The translations under genes and the position numbers were made by a program. Below, piece after piece: positions 33,568-42,512 of a stretch of 64,000 nucleotides of DNA (position 1 is its first letter; every line of letters starts with the position of its first letter). This DNA is from Chryseobacterium oryzae (GTDB taxonomy: Bacteria > Bacteroidota > Bacteroidia > Flavobacteriales > Weeksellaceae), in the NCBI RefSeq assembly GCF_022811665.1, contig NZ_CP094529.1:62001-126000 (forward strand), in the 5' to 3' direction. The notes under the pieces are model-generated. The model saw nothing but the letters and a program-made list of their open reading frames with translations, searched no databases and had not been told where the DNA came from.

Positions 33568-35046
33568 TTATGGGAAGGTAATCCCAGAATATTTGTTAGG
33601 ATCTACTTGTGGAAGGGTAGATTTGTATTTAGCATTAATTGCTTTAATAAACTCGTTTGCTATAATGGCATACCCTCTTCCGGTTAAATGAACTCCATCT
33701 AAAGAGAAAGCTCCGCCTGTTACAAATTTAGCACTGTATCTTACTCCATCCCACACAATACCAGATTGTCCTCCAAGTTCATTCATCTTCGTATTTGCAT
33801 CAACATAAGCAAGTCCTTTAGAAGCTGCAATATCTTTAAGGGCATCATTGTAAGCCTTTGTAGCAGTTATAACTTTTAAAGTTTCTTTTTGTGTAAGTAC
33901 ATATTTGTCTGCTAAAGGAACTGCAGTTCCTGCGCTCATTCCTTGAGGATTGCATGTCGCATCGAAAGGTTTGATAAGATTTGCAGCAGGTAATATGATG
34001 AAATCTTCGCTTGTTGTCTGTCTGTAAGATTTAAGTGCCGGATTCAATCCTGTTAAGTCTTTCAGATCTTTGTCTAAAATTACGGCACCGTTGGCAACGC
34101 TTCCTGCGGTAAATTTAATTACTCTGCTTTGATATTCTGCATCTGAAATTACCCCCATAGATTTCAACTGTAGAATTCCTGCATTGTAAGGAGCATAAGC
34201 TGTGTTCAGTTGGCTCGCTTGTGAATCAGTAAGGTTAGAAATTGGCTTACTAGGAACTGTAGTGAAAAAAGGAATTGATGTTACATTCGGAATATTTGCT
34301 AATACACCTTTAGCACCATTTGCAGTAAGTGCTGTTACGTAAGTGTTGATTACTGATTTGTAAAGGGTAGGATCTGTAATGTCATTATTGCCATAAGTTG
34401 TTACATTAGCATTACCTGTTTGGTCTACTCCTGTTCCTCCACTTGTGGCGTAAGAAAGGACATCGTTATTTCCTATCCATAATGAGAAAAATGTTGGAGC
34501 TTGAGAAACTGCGGCGTTTATCGGACTTACCCCTGTAGAAAATCTTGTATAGTAAGGGTTTAGCATTCCGTAACTGCTAAGTCCTAGATGAAATGACTTG
34601 GCTCCAGGAATTCCAAGGTTTTGGTAAGGGCCTCCAGTAGAGATATTGTCCAAAGCTGCTCCGGGTGCAGATGGTTTTGGTGCTAATGCATTATTACATC
34701 CAACACCTAAAACAATTTTGCCATAAAAATCTCCTGTCGCAGGATTGGCAAGATTAGAAAATCCTCCCGAATTGTTTGGCATCATAGGTTGTTTAAATGC
34801 ACCTCCTCCTGCAAGTTTCATCTGGTTAGAGAGAATTAACGGATAAGATTCGTTCTGTCCGTCAATATACAATGCATTATCTCTAAAGCCTGAAGTAAGT
34901 GAGTTTCCAAGTGCTACATATTTCGAGAAGTTTGCTTCACCATTTGTAACAGCTATATCTTTTACATCAGTATCAAAATCTGTTTTACAACTTGTTGTAA
35001 AAAGAAGTGCGGATATAGCTAATGTTGATATTATAATTTTTTTCAT
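33568..35046 (-). CDS. GDSL/SGNH-hydrolase-like lipoprotein
   Basis: The ATG at 35046 starts a lipoprotein signal with lipobox TTSC (MKKIIISTLAISALLFTTSC), giving 492 residues. An upstream in-frame ATG at 35124 lies inside the FadL gene and is rejected. The SGNH motifs are visible: block I ALGNSLTSGF (Ser nucleophile, with GNS in place of GDS), block III IGNNDVLSY (Asn) and block V DGVHLTGRGYAI (Asp and His). These enzymes hydrolyse esters of lipids or sugars. The start codon lies 4 bases after the FadL stop codon, so lipid hydrolysis coupled to fatty acid uptake is the likely context. Cellular location is probably the outer membrane. Confidence 0.88.
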   Translation of the reverse strand: MKKIIISTLAISALLFTTSCKTDFDTDVKDIAVTNGEANFSKYVALGNSLTSGFRDNALYIDGQNESYPLILSNQMKLAGGGAFKQPMMPNNSGGFSNLANPATGDFYGKIVLGVGCNNALAPKPSAPGAALDNISTGGPYQNLGIPGAKSFHLGLSSYGMLNPYYTRFSTGVSPINAAVSQAPTFFSLWIGNNDVLSYATSGGTGVDQTGNANVTTYGNNDITDPTLYKSVINTYVTALTANGAKGVLANIPNVTSIPFFTTVPSKPISNLTDSQASQLNTAYAPYNAGILQLKSMGVISDAEYQSRVIKFTAGSVANGAVILDKDLKDLTGLNPALKSYRQTTSEDFIILPAANLIKPFDATCNPQGMSAGTAVPLADKYVLTQKETLKVITATKAYNDALKDIAASKGLAYVDANTKMNELGGQSGIVWDGVRYSAKFVTGGAFSLDGVHLTGRGYAIIANEFIKAINAKYKSTLPQVDPNKYSGITFP

Positions 35047-35050
35047 ATTC

Positions 35051-36292
35051 TTAATTAAAAACGTTATACGATAATCCAAGACCAAAATAGAATGCTTTAG
35101 CTTTAGCCTGTCCGTAGAAACCAATGTTTGGGTTTTTTACATCTCTTGCCTGTGGCATAGCATATCCTCCCGCAACATCTACACCGAATTGTTTCAGTTT
35201 AAATCCAAGACCTCCTGTTACTACATAAGTGTTGAATGATGGCGTTTCGGGGATGAAGTTTTCATCTGAATAAGGAGATTCGTCATAATATGCTCCTAAA
35301 CGACCGTAAATCATATTGGAGAAAGCATATTGGGTTCCCAATCTGAAAGTTTTAGAGTTTTTGAAGTTTTTAGGAGCTACCAAAACTGTAGGATCTGCCT
35401 GATTTCCGATAGGAGCATTGGCGAAATCTAAAGTAAGTTTACTGTATCTTCCCCATCCGTGATAATTAAAATCTGCAGAAATAAGCCATTTTGAAGTGGC
35501 TTTGTATGTCATACCAATGGTGTATTCTTCTACAAGAGGGAGTGTTGCGGTAAAACTGTCTTGTCCTGCACTGTTTAGTCCCAAAAGAGCATTTACTGTG
35601 TTTTGAGAAGGAGCTTTAAAAGTTGCTGTACCATTTTTTGCTTTCATGTCTACAGGAGAACGGTAGGCAATACTCATATCAAACGAAGGGTCTGGTCTGA
35701 AGTAAAAACCAAATCCGTAACCATGTCCGCTGGCTTTATTATCATTAATATTAACAGTGCCTCCGAATTGTGTTACAGCCTTATCCCAGTCTACTTTTCC
35801 TTTAGCATAAATATAACTTGCTCCGAAAGAAAGCCAATCGGTCATTTTCACAGAAACCATAGGCTGAAAATAGAAACTTTTAAGTTCCATTTTCTGAACC
35901 AATTCTTTTCCTTCCCAATCGTTAGGATATTGCACCGTGCTCCCAAAAGGTGTGGAGAAGCTAAAACCTACTGAAATATTTTTAGCTGGTTTATACGCAA
36001 TTGCCGCATAGATAGGAGTTCCAAGAGGGTTGTCGGTTTCTGCACTGCTTAAGGTGTTTAGATTTTGAAAAGTAACCTTATTGCTTGCCCCGAAACCTCC
36101 GGCTACAATACTCAATTTGGAAGGAATGAACGACATTCCCGCAGGGTTGAAGAATGCTACACTTGCATCTTCAGCATGAGCACTTGTATGAGCCATTGCC
36201 AATTGCTTTACACCTTGCAGAGAAACCCTGAAGCCTCCCGCATAAGATAAAACACCAGCCAATAAAGCGGTGGATATTAATATTTTTTTCAT
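35051..36292 (-). CDS. OmpP1/FadL family outer-membrane transporter
   Basis: This 413-residue protein has a signal peptide (MKKILISTALLAGVLSYAGG) and the FadL hatch and early strands: GVKQLAMAHTSAHAEDASVAFFNPAGMSF, here abbreviated to AHAEDASVAFFNPAGMS. Repeated amphipathic strands follow (WLSFGASYIYAKGKVDW, YGFGFYFRPDPS). The C-terminus YFGLGLSYNVFN ends in Asn after Phe, in the position of the barrel-terminal aromatic residue. FadL channels admit long-chain fatty acids and other hydrophobic molecules. It is first in an operon with the GDSL lipoprotein (4-base gap), and a -7 element lies 20 bases before its start. Confidence 0.92.
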   Translation of the reverse strand: MKKILISTALLAGVLSYAGGFRVSLQGVKQLAMAHTSAHAEDASVAFFNPAGMSFIPSKLSIVAGGFGASNKVTFQNLNTLSSAETDNPLGTPIYAAIAYKPAKNISVGFSFSTPFGSTVQYPNDWEGKELVQKMELKSFYFQPMVSVKMTDWLSFGASYIYAKGKVDWDKAVTQFGGTVNINDNKASGHGYGFGFYFRPDPSFDMSIAYRSPVDMKAKNGTATFKAPSQNTVNALLGLNSAGQDSFTATLPLVEEYTIGMTYKATSKWLISADFNYHGWGRYSKLTLDFANAPIGNQADPTVLVAPKNFKNSKTFRLGTQYAFSNMIYGRLGAYYDESPYSDENFIPETPSFNTYVVTGGLGFKLKQFGVDVAGGYAMPQARDVKNPNIGFYGQAKAKAFYFGLGLSYNVFN

Positions 36293-36312
36293 AGACTATA
36301 TATTATATAAGT

Positions 36313-36320
36313 CAAATATA
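36313..36320 (-). promoter_or_regulatory. Predicted -7 element of the FadL-GDSL operon
   Basis: On the minus strand TATATTTG matches TAnnTTTG, 20 bases before the FadL start codon. Confidence 0.5.
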
Positions 36321-36542
36321 AAATTATTTTGAATACATCTGTTAATATTTCTTAATATTTTAAACGTAAGCATCAATTAAAACTATGTTTAAAATAGCAA
36401 ATTGATTTAGTAAACTTCTAAATGCCTGATTAATAAATGATTAATTTTGATTTTTAGATTTGAATACCTTCTAGTTTAATATTAAACAATATCTGAAATT
36501 AATATTTAGTACATTTGGAAATGGTATAAAGATAAAAATCAA

Positions 36543-36550
36543 TAAATTTG
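36543..36550 (+). promoter_or_regulatory. Predicted -7 element of the ricT-gldH-pbp1A operon
   Basis: TAAATTTG followed by C matches the consensus, 21 bases before the ricT start. A TTTG at 36514-36517 lies 25 bases upstream, a little longer than ideal. Confidence 0.55.
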
Positions 36551-36571
36551 CAAGATTAAATAAATTATAAT

Positions 36572-37975
36572 ATGAGTTGTGGATGTAAAACATCCGGCGA
36601 TTCTGGGCATTCATGCGGAACAAAATCTGCGAATGGCTGTGAAAATGTAAATACCTGCGGTAATAGTTATAAATTAAGTGTTTTCGACTGGCTTTCAAAT
36701 ATTCAAAATCCATCATCTAATAGGTATGATTTTGTTGAAGTTAGATTTAAAAATGACAGAAAATCCTTTTATAAAAATGTAAATAATATTCCTTTACATA
36801 TAGGTAGCGTTGTAACAGTAGAATCTAGTCCGGGGCACGATGTGGGCGTAGTAAGTCTCACAGGCGAATTGGTGAAAATTCAGATGAAGAAAAAAAGATT
36901 TTCGGATGAAGGAGCACCCAAAATATACAGGCTTGCCAACCAAAAAGATATAGAAATTTGGCAGGAAGCCAGAAAAAAAGAAGAAAGTGTAAAAATAGAA
37001 TCCCGTAAAATATCGCACAGATTGGGTCTTGAAATGAAGATTACAGATGTGGAATATCAGGGAGATGCTTCTAAAGTTACATTTTATTATACAGCAGATA
37101 GCAGGGTAGATTTCCGAATGCTTATTAAGGAGCTTGCAGGAACTTTCCGTACCAAAATTGATATGAAACAAATCGGTTTCCGACAAGAAGCCGCAAAAGT
37201 TGGAGGAATAGGATCTTGTGGAAGAGAATTATGCTGTTCTACTTGGTTAACAGACTTCAGATCAGTAAATACAAATGTAGCAAGATATCAGCAATTAAGC
37301 ATCAATCCTCAGAAATTGGCGGGACAGTGCGGAAAGCTGAAATGTTGTCTGAATTACGAACTAGACAGTTACTTGGATGCATTAAGCGATTTTCCATCTT
37401 CGTCTACAACACTTGAAACTGAAAAAGGAAAGGCTTTTTGTATTAAAATTGATGTTTTCAAGAAGAAAATGTGGTTTGCGTATGTCGATAGTTCTATGGC
37501 ATGGTACGATTTTGATGTAGCTTTGGTAAAAAAGCTGATTTCTCAAAATAAAAAAGGCGAAAGAACGTTACCTCTTGAAGAATTGAAACAGCCTGAATTG
37601 GCAGTTCAGACCGTGGATCTTATTCAGGAAAACAGTGTAGACCGATTCGAGAAAAAGAACCGAGGTTCCAACCGAAACAGAAATCAGAACAAACCGAACA
37701 ATAGCCAGAACGGAAATAGAAAGAACCGTCCTGAATCGACGGATAAAAACGTACGTGCTGAGAAAAGTGAAAGACCGGTAAGACAAGAAAGAAGTACAAA
37801 ACCGAATTCTAATTCTGCAAACACTCCAAAACCGCAGCAAAAGCAATCTCCAAAACCGGTATCGGAAAAAACAGAGGCAATAGTTGCTAACGATAGTGAG
37901 AAAAAACCTCAAAATCAGCAGCCTAAAAAGAAATTTAAAAAGAAATTTCCTCCCAAAAAAGATAATAATGCGTAA
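36572..37975 (+). CDS. ricT: RicT-like PSP1 domain protein (Fe-S subunit)
   Basis: This 467-residue protein contains the PSP1/RicT core. Its marks are SSPGHDVGVVSLTGELV, YTADSRVDFRMLIKELAG and two cysteine motifs, GSCGRELCCSTWL and AGQCGKLKCCLNYEL. In Bacillus the RicA-RicF-RicT complex (YaaT is RicT) carries [4Fe-4S] clusters through such cysteines and affects RNase Y and phosphorelay. Here the N-terminus adds another cysteine-rich stretch (CGCKTSGDSGHSCG...NTCGNS, residues 3-30). The C-terminal 120 residues are a disordered Asn/Gln/Lys/Pro-rich tail. It overlaps gldH by 8 bases. The name follows the family; function in this group is not established. Confidence 0.88.
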   Translation: MSCGCKTSGDSGHSCGTKSANGCENVNTCGNSYKLSVFDWLSNIQNPSSNRYDFVEVRFKNDRKSFYKNVNNIPLHIGSVVTVESSPGHDVGVVSLTGELVKIQMKKKRFSDEGAPKIYRLANQKDIEIWQEARKKEESVKIESRKISHRLGLEMKITDVEYQGDASKVTFYYTADSRVDFRMLIKELAGTFRTKIDMKQIGFRQEAAKVGGIGSCGRELCCSTWLTDFRSVNTNVARYQQLSINPQKLAGQCGKLKCCLNYELDSYLDALSDFPSSSTTLETEKGKAFCIKIDVFKKKMWFAYVDSSMAWYDFDVALVKKLISQNKKGERTLPLEELKQPELAVQTVDLIQENSVDRFEKKNRGSNRNRNQNKPNNSQNGNRKNRPESTDKNVRAEKSERPVRQERSTKPNSNSANTPKPQQKQSPKPVSEKTEAIVANDSEKKPQNQQPKKKFKKKFPPKKDNNA

Positions 37976-38450
37976 AATTTCAGGTTTTCTTCTTTTAATG
38001 AGTATTGTAGCATGTAATGCATCTGAAGATCAGGTAATGATGAATCATGTTGATAATAAATGGGATAAAAAAAATCAACAAAAATTTAATCTTGATATTT
38101 CCGATCCTGAAAATGCTAAAAATATTATATTTGTTGTAAGAAACAATAACGATTATCCTTACAGTAATATAAGATTTATCGTAAATTTTACCAATCTAAA
38201 AACCAAAAAAGCAGAGATAGATACGCTGAATTACATATTGGCAAATCCGAACGGAGAGTGGTTGGGAACGGGGTTTGGTGAAACGAAAGAAACATTATTT
38301 CAATATAAACTGAATTATAAATTTCCGGCAAAAGGGAAATATGAGATTGCAGTTTCTCAGGCAATGAGAAACGATGCACTTCCGGGAATTGAAGATTTAG
38401 GAATAAAAGTAGAAACGGCAAAAACCGTAAGTACAAATGGAACAAAATAA
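37968..38450 (+). CDS. gldH: Gliding motility lipoprotein GldH
   Basis: The ATG at 37968 gives a 160-residue lipoprotein with lipobox SIVAC (MRKISGFLLLMSIVAC). The longer in-frame reading from 37884 lies within ricT and is rejected. It matches GldH: VDNKWDKKNQQKFNLDISD, VVRNNNDYPYSNIRFIVNFT, GEWLGTGFGETKE and FPAKGKYEIAVSQAMRNDALPGIEDLGIKVE (quoted in part). GldH is required for gliding in Flavobacterium johnsoniae, linked to the GldK-N/T9SS machinery. Its start overlaps the ricT stop by 8 bases, and its end overlaps the pbp1A start by 14 bases. Confidence 0.92.
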   Translation: MRKISGFLLLMSIVACNASEDQVMMNHVDNKWDKKNQQKFNLDISDPENAKNIIFVVRNNNDYPYSNIRFIVNFTNLKTKKAEIDTLNYILANPNGEWLGTGFGETKETLFQYKLNYKFPAKGKYEIAVSQAMRNDALPGIEDLGIKVETAKTVSTNGTK

Positions 38451-40821
38451 TCAAAATACAAGCAGTACGGGAAATAAGTTCCCGCTTCCTCCTAAAAAAA
38501 ATCAAAAAAATACTGCTTGGAAAAGATGGGTGAAAATCATCTGGGTAGGTTTTATTGCAGTGGTTTTAGGGATTTCGGGACTCTTTTTTGCGGTCTCGCA
38601 AGGTTTTTTGGGCGAAATGCCGGATGTGAAAGAGTTGGAAAATCCGGATATTTATGTAGCGTCTCAGATATTTTCTTCAGATGGAGTTCTGTTAGGGAAA
38701 TTTGAGAAAGAAAAAACACAGCCGGTTGAGTACAAAAATCTTCCGCCTTATCTTATTTATGCTTTGCAGGCAAAAGAAGATGAACGTTTTAAAGAACACT
38801 CTGGGATAGATTTGCAGTCGGTGGTAAGAGCTGTAGTTTTCAGAGGTGGAAGAGGTGGTGGATCTACCATTACCCAACAGCTTGCAAAATTGCTTTTTAC
38901 CAAAGAACCCTCCAAGAACTCTGTTAAAAGAGCGATTCAAAAGCTTAAAGAATGGGTAGTAGCAGTAAGTCTCGAAAAAAGATATACTAAAGAAGAAATC
39001 ATAACTTTATATTTCAATAAGTTCGATTTTACCCACAATGCCAATGGTATTGAAATGGCATCTAAAATTTACTTCAACAAATCTGCTTCTCAGCTCACAT
39101 TACCAGAAGCTGCGGTATTTGTGTCTATGTTGGAGGCTCCAAATGCCAATAATCCTCTTCGTCATAATAGTGCAAGACCAAAAGAAAGAAGAGATGTCGT
39201 TTTAAAGCAGATGCTGGAAACAGGTTATATCGACCAGCCAACGTATGAAAAAGCAGTTGCAACTCCAATTGTAACAGACTATCGTCCAATAAAAGATATT
39301 ACCGATGATTATTCTGCGTACTATAAATTTTATTTGAGAAAAGAAATAGATAAATATCTTAAAGACTACGAAAAAGATACGGGTAAGAAACTTAATCTTT
39401 ATAAAGATGGTTTGAAGATATATGTTACTTTAGATTCCAAAATGCAGAAGTATGCAGAAGAAGCCATTAAAGAACATTTAACAGACCTTCAAAGAAGATT
39501 CGATGCAGAACAGAGAGGAAGAAAAGACAGACCTTTTTATAAACTGAACTCCACTCAAATAAATAATTTGATGATGCAGGCTGTTAAAAGAACAGGTCGT
39601 TATAAACAAATGGTTGCAGAAAATATGCCTGAAGATTCAATCTTAATGGAATTTCATAAACCCGTTAAAATGACAAGGTTTACTTGGGCAGGAGAAGAAG
39701 AAGTAGAAATGAGCCCTTGGGATTCAATAAGATATCATAAGCAAATTGCACAGGCGGGGTTAATGTCTATGGTTCCGGGAACAGGAGAAATTAAAGCATG
39801 GGTTGGAGGAATCAATTGGCAGCATTTCCAGTATGACCACATCAAACAAGGGAAAAGACAGGTAGGATCTACTTTTAAACCATTTGTATATGCAACTGCA
39901 ATCATGAAATTAGGTTTAACTCCATGTTCAACAATTTCTAATGCATCTTACAGAAAAGGAACCTGGAATGTTGTAGGTTCTGGTGGAATGTTAACACTTA
40001 AAAATGCTTTGGCTCATTCTAAAAACCCTGTTGCTGTTAGATTGGCAGAAATGGCAGGTACTCAGAGTGTTATTCAGACTGCAAGAGATTTGGGAGTTAC
40101 GGAAGAAATATCTACCAGTTTACCGATGGCGCTTGGATCTTCCGATATCACAATTTATGAAATGTTGGGAGCCTACAGTACTTTTGCCAACTATGGTAAT
40201 TACAACAAACCTGAAATGATTTGGCGTATAGAAGATGTAAATGGTAGAGTTATTAAAGAAGTAAATCAGGATCCCAAAGAGGTAATGAACCCTAATTATG
40301 CTTACACCATGATTGAATTGATGAAAGGTGTGGCAGAATTTGGTACAGCCTCCGGAGAATTAGGAAGAAGAGGAATATCTAAAGCTGTTGAAATTGCAGG
40401 AAAAACAGGTACTACACAAAATAATTCCGATGGTTGGTTTATGGGTATGGTACCGAAACTGGCAACCGGAGCTTGGGTAGGATGGGAAGACAGAGCTACT
40501 CACTTTTTAGGAACTGGTGAAGGGCAGGGAGCGAAAATGGCATTACCAATTTGGGCAATTTATATGAAGAAAGTATGGGCAGATAAGAGTCTTAAAATTT
40601 CTCCAGACGATAAATTTGTAAAACCAAGTGATTGGAAAGATGGCTGTAGCAATCTTCAAGGTTTAGGTGGTGGATATGGTGACGAAGGTGGTTTACAAAC
40701 CATAGATGATCTCAAAAATCCTAGACCTGCAGATAATTCACCTAAAAATAACTCAGGTAAGAAAGAAGAAAACATCAATGAGAATCTCAACACAGGAGAA
40801 AATATTGATTTTAATAAGTAA
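38437..40821 (+). CDS. Class A penicillin-binding protein (PBP1A type)
   Basis: This 794-residue bifunctional enzyme has an N-terminal membrane segment (about 31-53). The GT51 glycosyltransferase domain has Glu114 in KEDERFKEHSGID and GGSTITQQLAK. The transpeptidase domain has SxxK Ser478-TFK, SxN Ser528-K-Asn530 and KTG Lys656-TG. It polymerises and crosslinks peptidoglycan in the periplasm. The C-terminal tail is rich in Asn, Lys and Asp. Its start overlaps the gldH stop by 14 bases, so ricT, gldH and this gene form one overlapping operon. The symbol could be mrcA or pbp1A, not assigned because of paralogues. Confidence 0.95.
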   Translation: MEQNNQNTSSTGNKFPLPPKKNQKNTAWKRWVKIIWVGFIAVVLGISGLFFAVSQGFLGEMPDVKELENPDIYVASQIFSSDGVLLGKFEKEKTQPVEYKNLPPYLIYALQAKEDERFKEHSGIDLQSVVRAVVFRGGRGGGSTITQQLAKLLFTKEPSKNSVKRAIQKLKEWVVAVSLEKRYTKEEIITLYFNKFDFTHNANGIEMASKIYFNKSASQLTLPEAAVFVSMLEAPNANNPLRHNSARPKERRDVVLKQMLETGYIDQPTYEKAVATPIVTDYRPIKDITDDYSAYYKFYLRKEIDKYLKDYEKDTGKKLNLYKDGLKIYVTLDSKMQKYAEEAIKEHLTDLQRRFDAEQRGRKDRPFYKLNSTQINNLMMQAVKRTGRYKQMVAENMPEDSILMEFHKPVKMTRFTWAGEEEVEMSPWDSIRYHKQIAQAGLMSMVPGTGEIKAWVGGINWQHFQYDHIKQGKRQVGSTFKPFVYATAIMKLGLTPCSTISNASYRKGTWNVVGSGGMLTLKNALAHSKNPVAVRLAEMAGTQSVIQTARDLGVTEEISTSLPMALGSSDITIYEMLGAYSTFANYGNYNKPEMIWRIEDVNGRVIKEVNQDPKEVMNPNYAYTMIELMKGVAEFGTASGELGRRGISKAVEIAGKTGTTQNNSDGWFMGMVPKLATGAWVGWEDRATHFLGTGEGQGAKMALPIWAIYMKKVWADKSLKISPDDKFVKPSDWKDGCSNLQGLGGGYGDEGGLQTIDDLKNPRPADNSPKNNSGKKEENINENLNTGENIDFNK

Positions 40822-40841
40822 ACAATCTTAATAATTGTTAT

Positions 40842-40873
40842 AAGACCTTTCAATAATTTGGAAGGTCTTTTTC
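40842..40873 (+). terminator. Terminator of the ricT-gldH-pbp1A operon
   Basis: AAGACCTT and AAGGTCTT form a stem around an AT-rich loop, followed by T-rich sequence. Confidence 0.8.
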
Positions 40874-40887
40874 TTTTTAGTTTTTAA

Positions 40888-40895
40888 TATCTTTG
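40888..40895 (+). promoter_or_regulatory. Predicted -7 element of selO, possibly leaderless
   Basis: TATCTTTG matches TAnnTTTG and ends 4 bases before the selO ATG, so transcription would begin at or very near the start codon. A TTTG at 40857-40860 is 27 bases upstream, longer than ideal. Confidence 0.45.
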
Positions 40896-40899
40896 ATGT

Positions 40900-42435
40900 A
40901 TGAACATCGACAAAATACAGCAACCTTTTACTGAGATTTTTCCCGGAGATTTTTCAGGAAATACCATGCAGAGAAACACTCCGAAAGTTCTTTTTTCTTT
41001 GGTGAAACCTGTTGGGTTTGAAAATACAACACTTATTCATTTTAATGAAGAACTGTCCGAAGAAATAGGACTTGGAAAATTTGAGGATCAAGATATTCCG
41101 TTTTTAACAGCTTCAGATTTACCACAAAATATTAAAACTTATGCAACTGCCTATGCGGGACATCAATTTGGGAATTGGGCAGGACAACTTGGAGACGGGC
41201 GTGCAATTTTTGCAGGAGAAATTATTAATGATTTCGGGCAGAAAACAGAAATCCAATGGAAAGGAGCAGGAGCCACACCATACTCACGTCATGCAGATGG
41301 AAGAGCGGTTTTAAGATCTTCAGTTAGAGAATATTTAATGAGTGAAGCCATGTTTCATCTGGGAGTTCCTACAACAAGAGCTTTAAGTCTCGCTTTGAGT
41401 GGAGAAAACGTGGTTCGAGATATGATGTACAATGGTAATCCAGAGTCGGAAAAAGGTGCAGTAGTCATCAGAACCGCAGAAAGTTTTCTCCGATTTGGTC
41501 ATTTTGAATTAATTTCTGCACAAAAAGAATACGATACGCTTCGAAATTTGGCAGATTTTGCTATAGCCAATTATTTTAAGGATATAAAATCTGAAGGAGT
41601 TGAAAAATACAAAGATTTTTTTGCTCAAATATGTAAAAGAACAGCAGATTTAGTAGTAGAATGGTATAGGGTGGGGTTTGTACACGGTGTTATGAATACC
41701 GATAATATGTCAGTTCTTGGGTTAACCATAGATTATGGTCCATATTCTATGATGGATGAATATGATTTGAATTTTACTCCCAATACAACAGATTTGCCCG
41801 GCAGAAGATATGCTTTCGGAAAACAGGGACAGATTTCGCAATGGAATTTGTGGCAGTTAGCTAACTCTTTATTTCCTTTAATAAAAGATGAAAAATTTTT
41901 AGAAGAAACATTAAATCAGTACGGAAATTACTTTTGGGAAGCGCATGATACAATGTTATGCAAAAAATTTGGGTTTGATGAACTGGAAAAAAATGATGAA
42001 GAATTTTTCAGCAATTGGCAAGGGCTTATGCATGAATTGCAATTCGATTACACATTGTTTTTCCATGAAATTGAAAAGATGCGTAACGAAAAAGATGTTG
42101 ATTTCGAAGCTGTGAGTTATGGATCTTTAGATCAAAATAAAAAAGACAAGCTTAATCATTTCCTTGAAAGTTATCAAAATAGACTGTTGGACAATACTTT
42201 CTCAAGAGAAGATTCTTTAGAAATTATGAAAAAAAATAATCCGAAATTTATTCTTCGAAATTATATTCTCTTCGAATGTATTGAAGAAATTAATGAAGGA
42301 AAGAAAGAATTGTTTGAAAAACTAATTTCAGCACTAAAAAACCCGTATAAAGAAATTTATCCTGAATTTTCCATCAAAAGACCCTCAAAGTATGATGATG
42401 TTTCAGGATGTTCTATGCTTTCATGCAGTTCTTAG
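40900..42435 (+). CDS. selO: Protein adenylyltransferase SelO
   Basis: This 511-residue protein matches SelO/YdiU pseudokinases, which transfer AMP from ATP to Ser, Thr or Tyr of target proteins in redox-stress control. Signatures include TAYAGHQFGNWAGQLGDGRA, IQWKGAGATPYSRHADGRAVLRSSVREY (quoted only by its ends) and FVHGVMNTDNMSVLGLTIDYGPY. The protein ends in SCSS, with Cys at the antepenultimate position where animal SelO has selenocysteine. No SECIS or in-frame UGA is involved. A -7 element sits right at the start codon, and the operon terminator of pbp1A lies 26 bases upstream. Confidence 0.95.
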   Translation: MNIDKIQQPFTEIFPGDFSGNTMQRNTPKVLFSLVKPVGFENTTLIHFNEELSEEIGLGKFEDQDIPFLTASDLPQNIKTYATAYAGHQFGNWAGQLGDGRAIFAGEIINDFGQKTEIQWKGAGATPYSRHADGRAVLRSSVREYLMSEAMFHLGVPTTRALSLALSGENVVRDMMYNGNPESEKGAVVIRTAESFLRFGHFELISAQKEYDTLRNLADFAIANYFKDIKSEGVEKYKDFFAQICKRTADLVVEWYRVGFVHGVMNTDNMSVLGLTIDYGPYSMMDEYDLNFTPNTTDLPGRRYAFGKQGQISQWNLWQLANSLFPLIKDEKFLEETLNQYGNYFWEAHDTMLCKKFGFDELEKNDEEFFSNWQGLMHELQFDYTLFFHEIEKMRNEKDVDFEAVSYGSLDQNKKDKLNHFLESYQNRLLDNTFSREDSLEIMKKNNPKFILRNYILFECIEEINEGKKELFEKLISALKNPYKEIYPEFSIKRPSKYDDVSGCSMLSCSS

Positions 42436-42512
42436 AATAATTTTGCTTAAAATTTAAAAATAATTCATACATATAACGGTTTAATTATTAATTTTAAACA
42501 AAATTAAATCTT

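Noticed and set aside
35047..35124. Longer N-terminus for the GDSL lipoprotein
   Set aside because: The extension lies within the FadL gene and puts 26 residues in front of a clear lipoprotein signal.
37884..37967. Longer N-terminus for GldH inside ricT
   Set aside because: The added residues are basic and read through the Lys-rich end of ricT in another frame. The lipoprotein signal starts at 37968.
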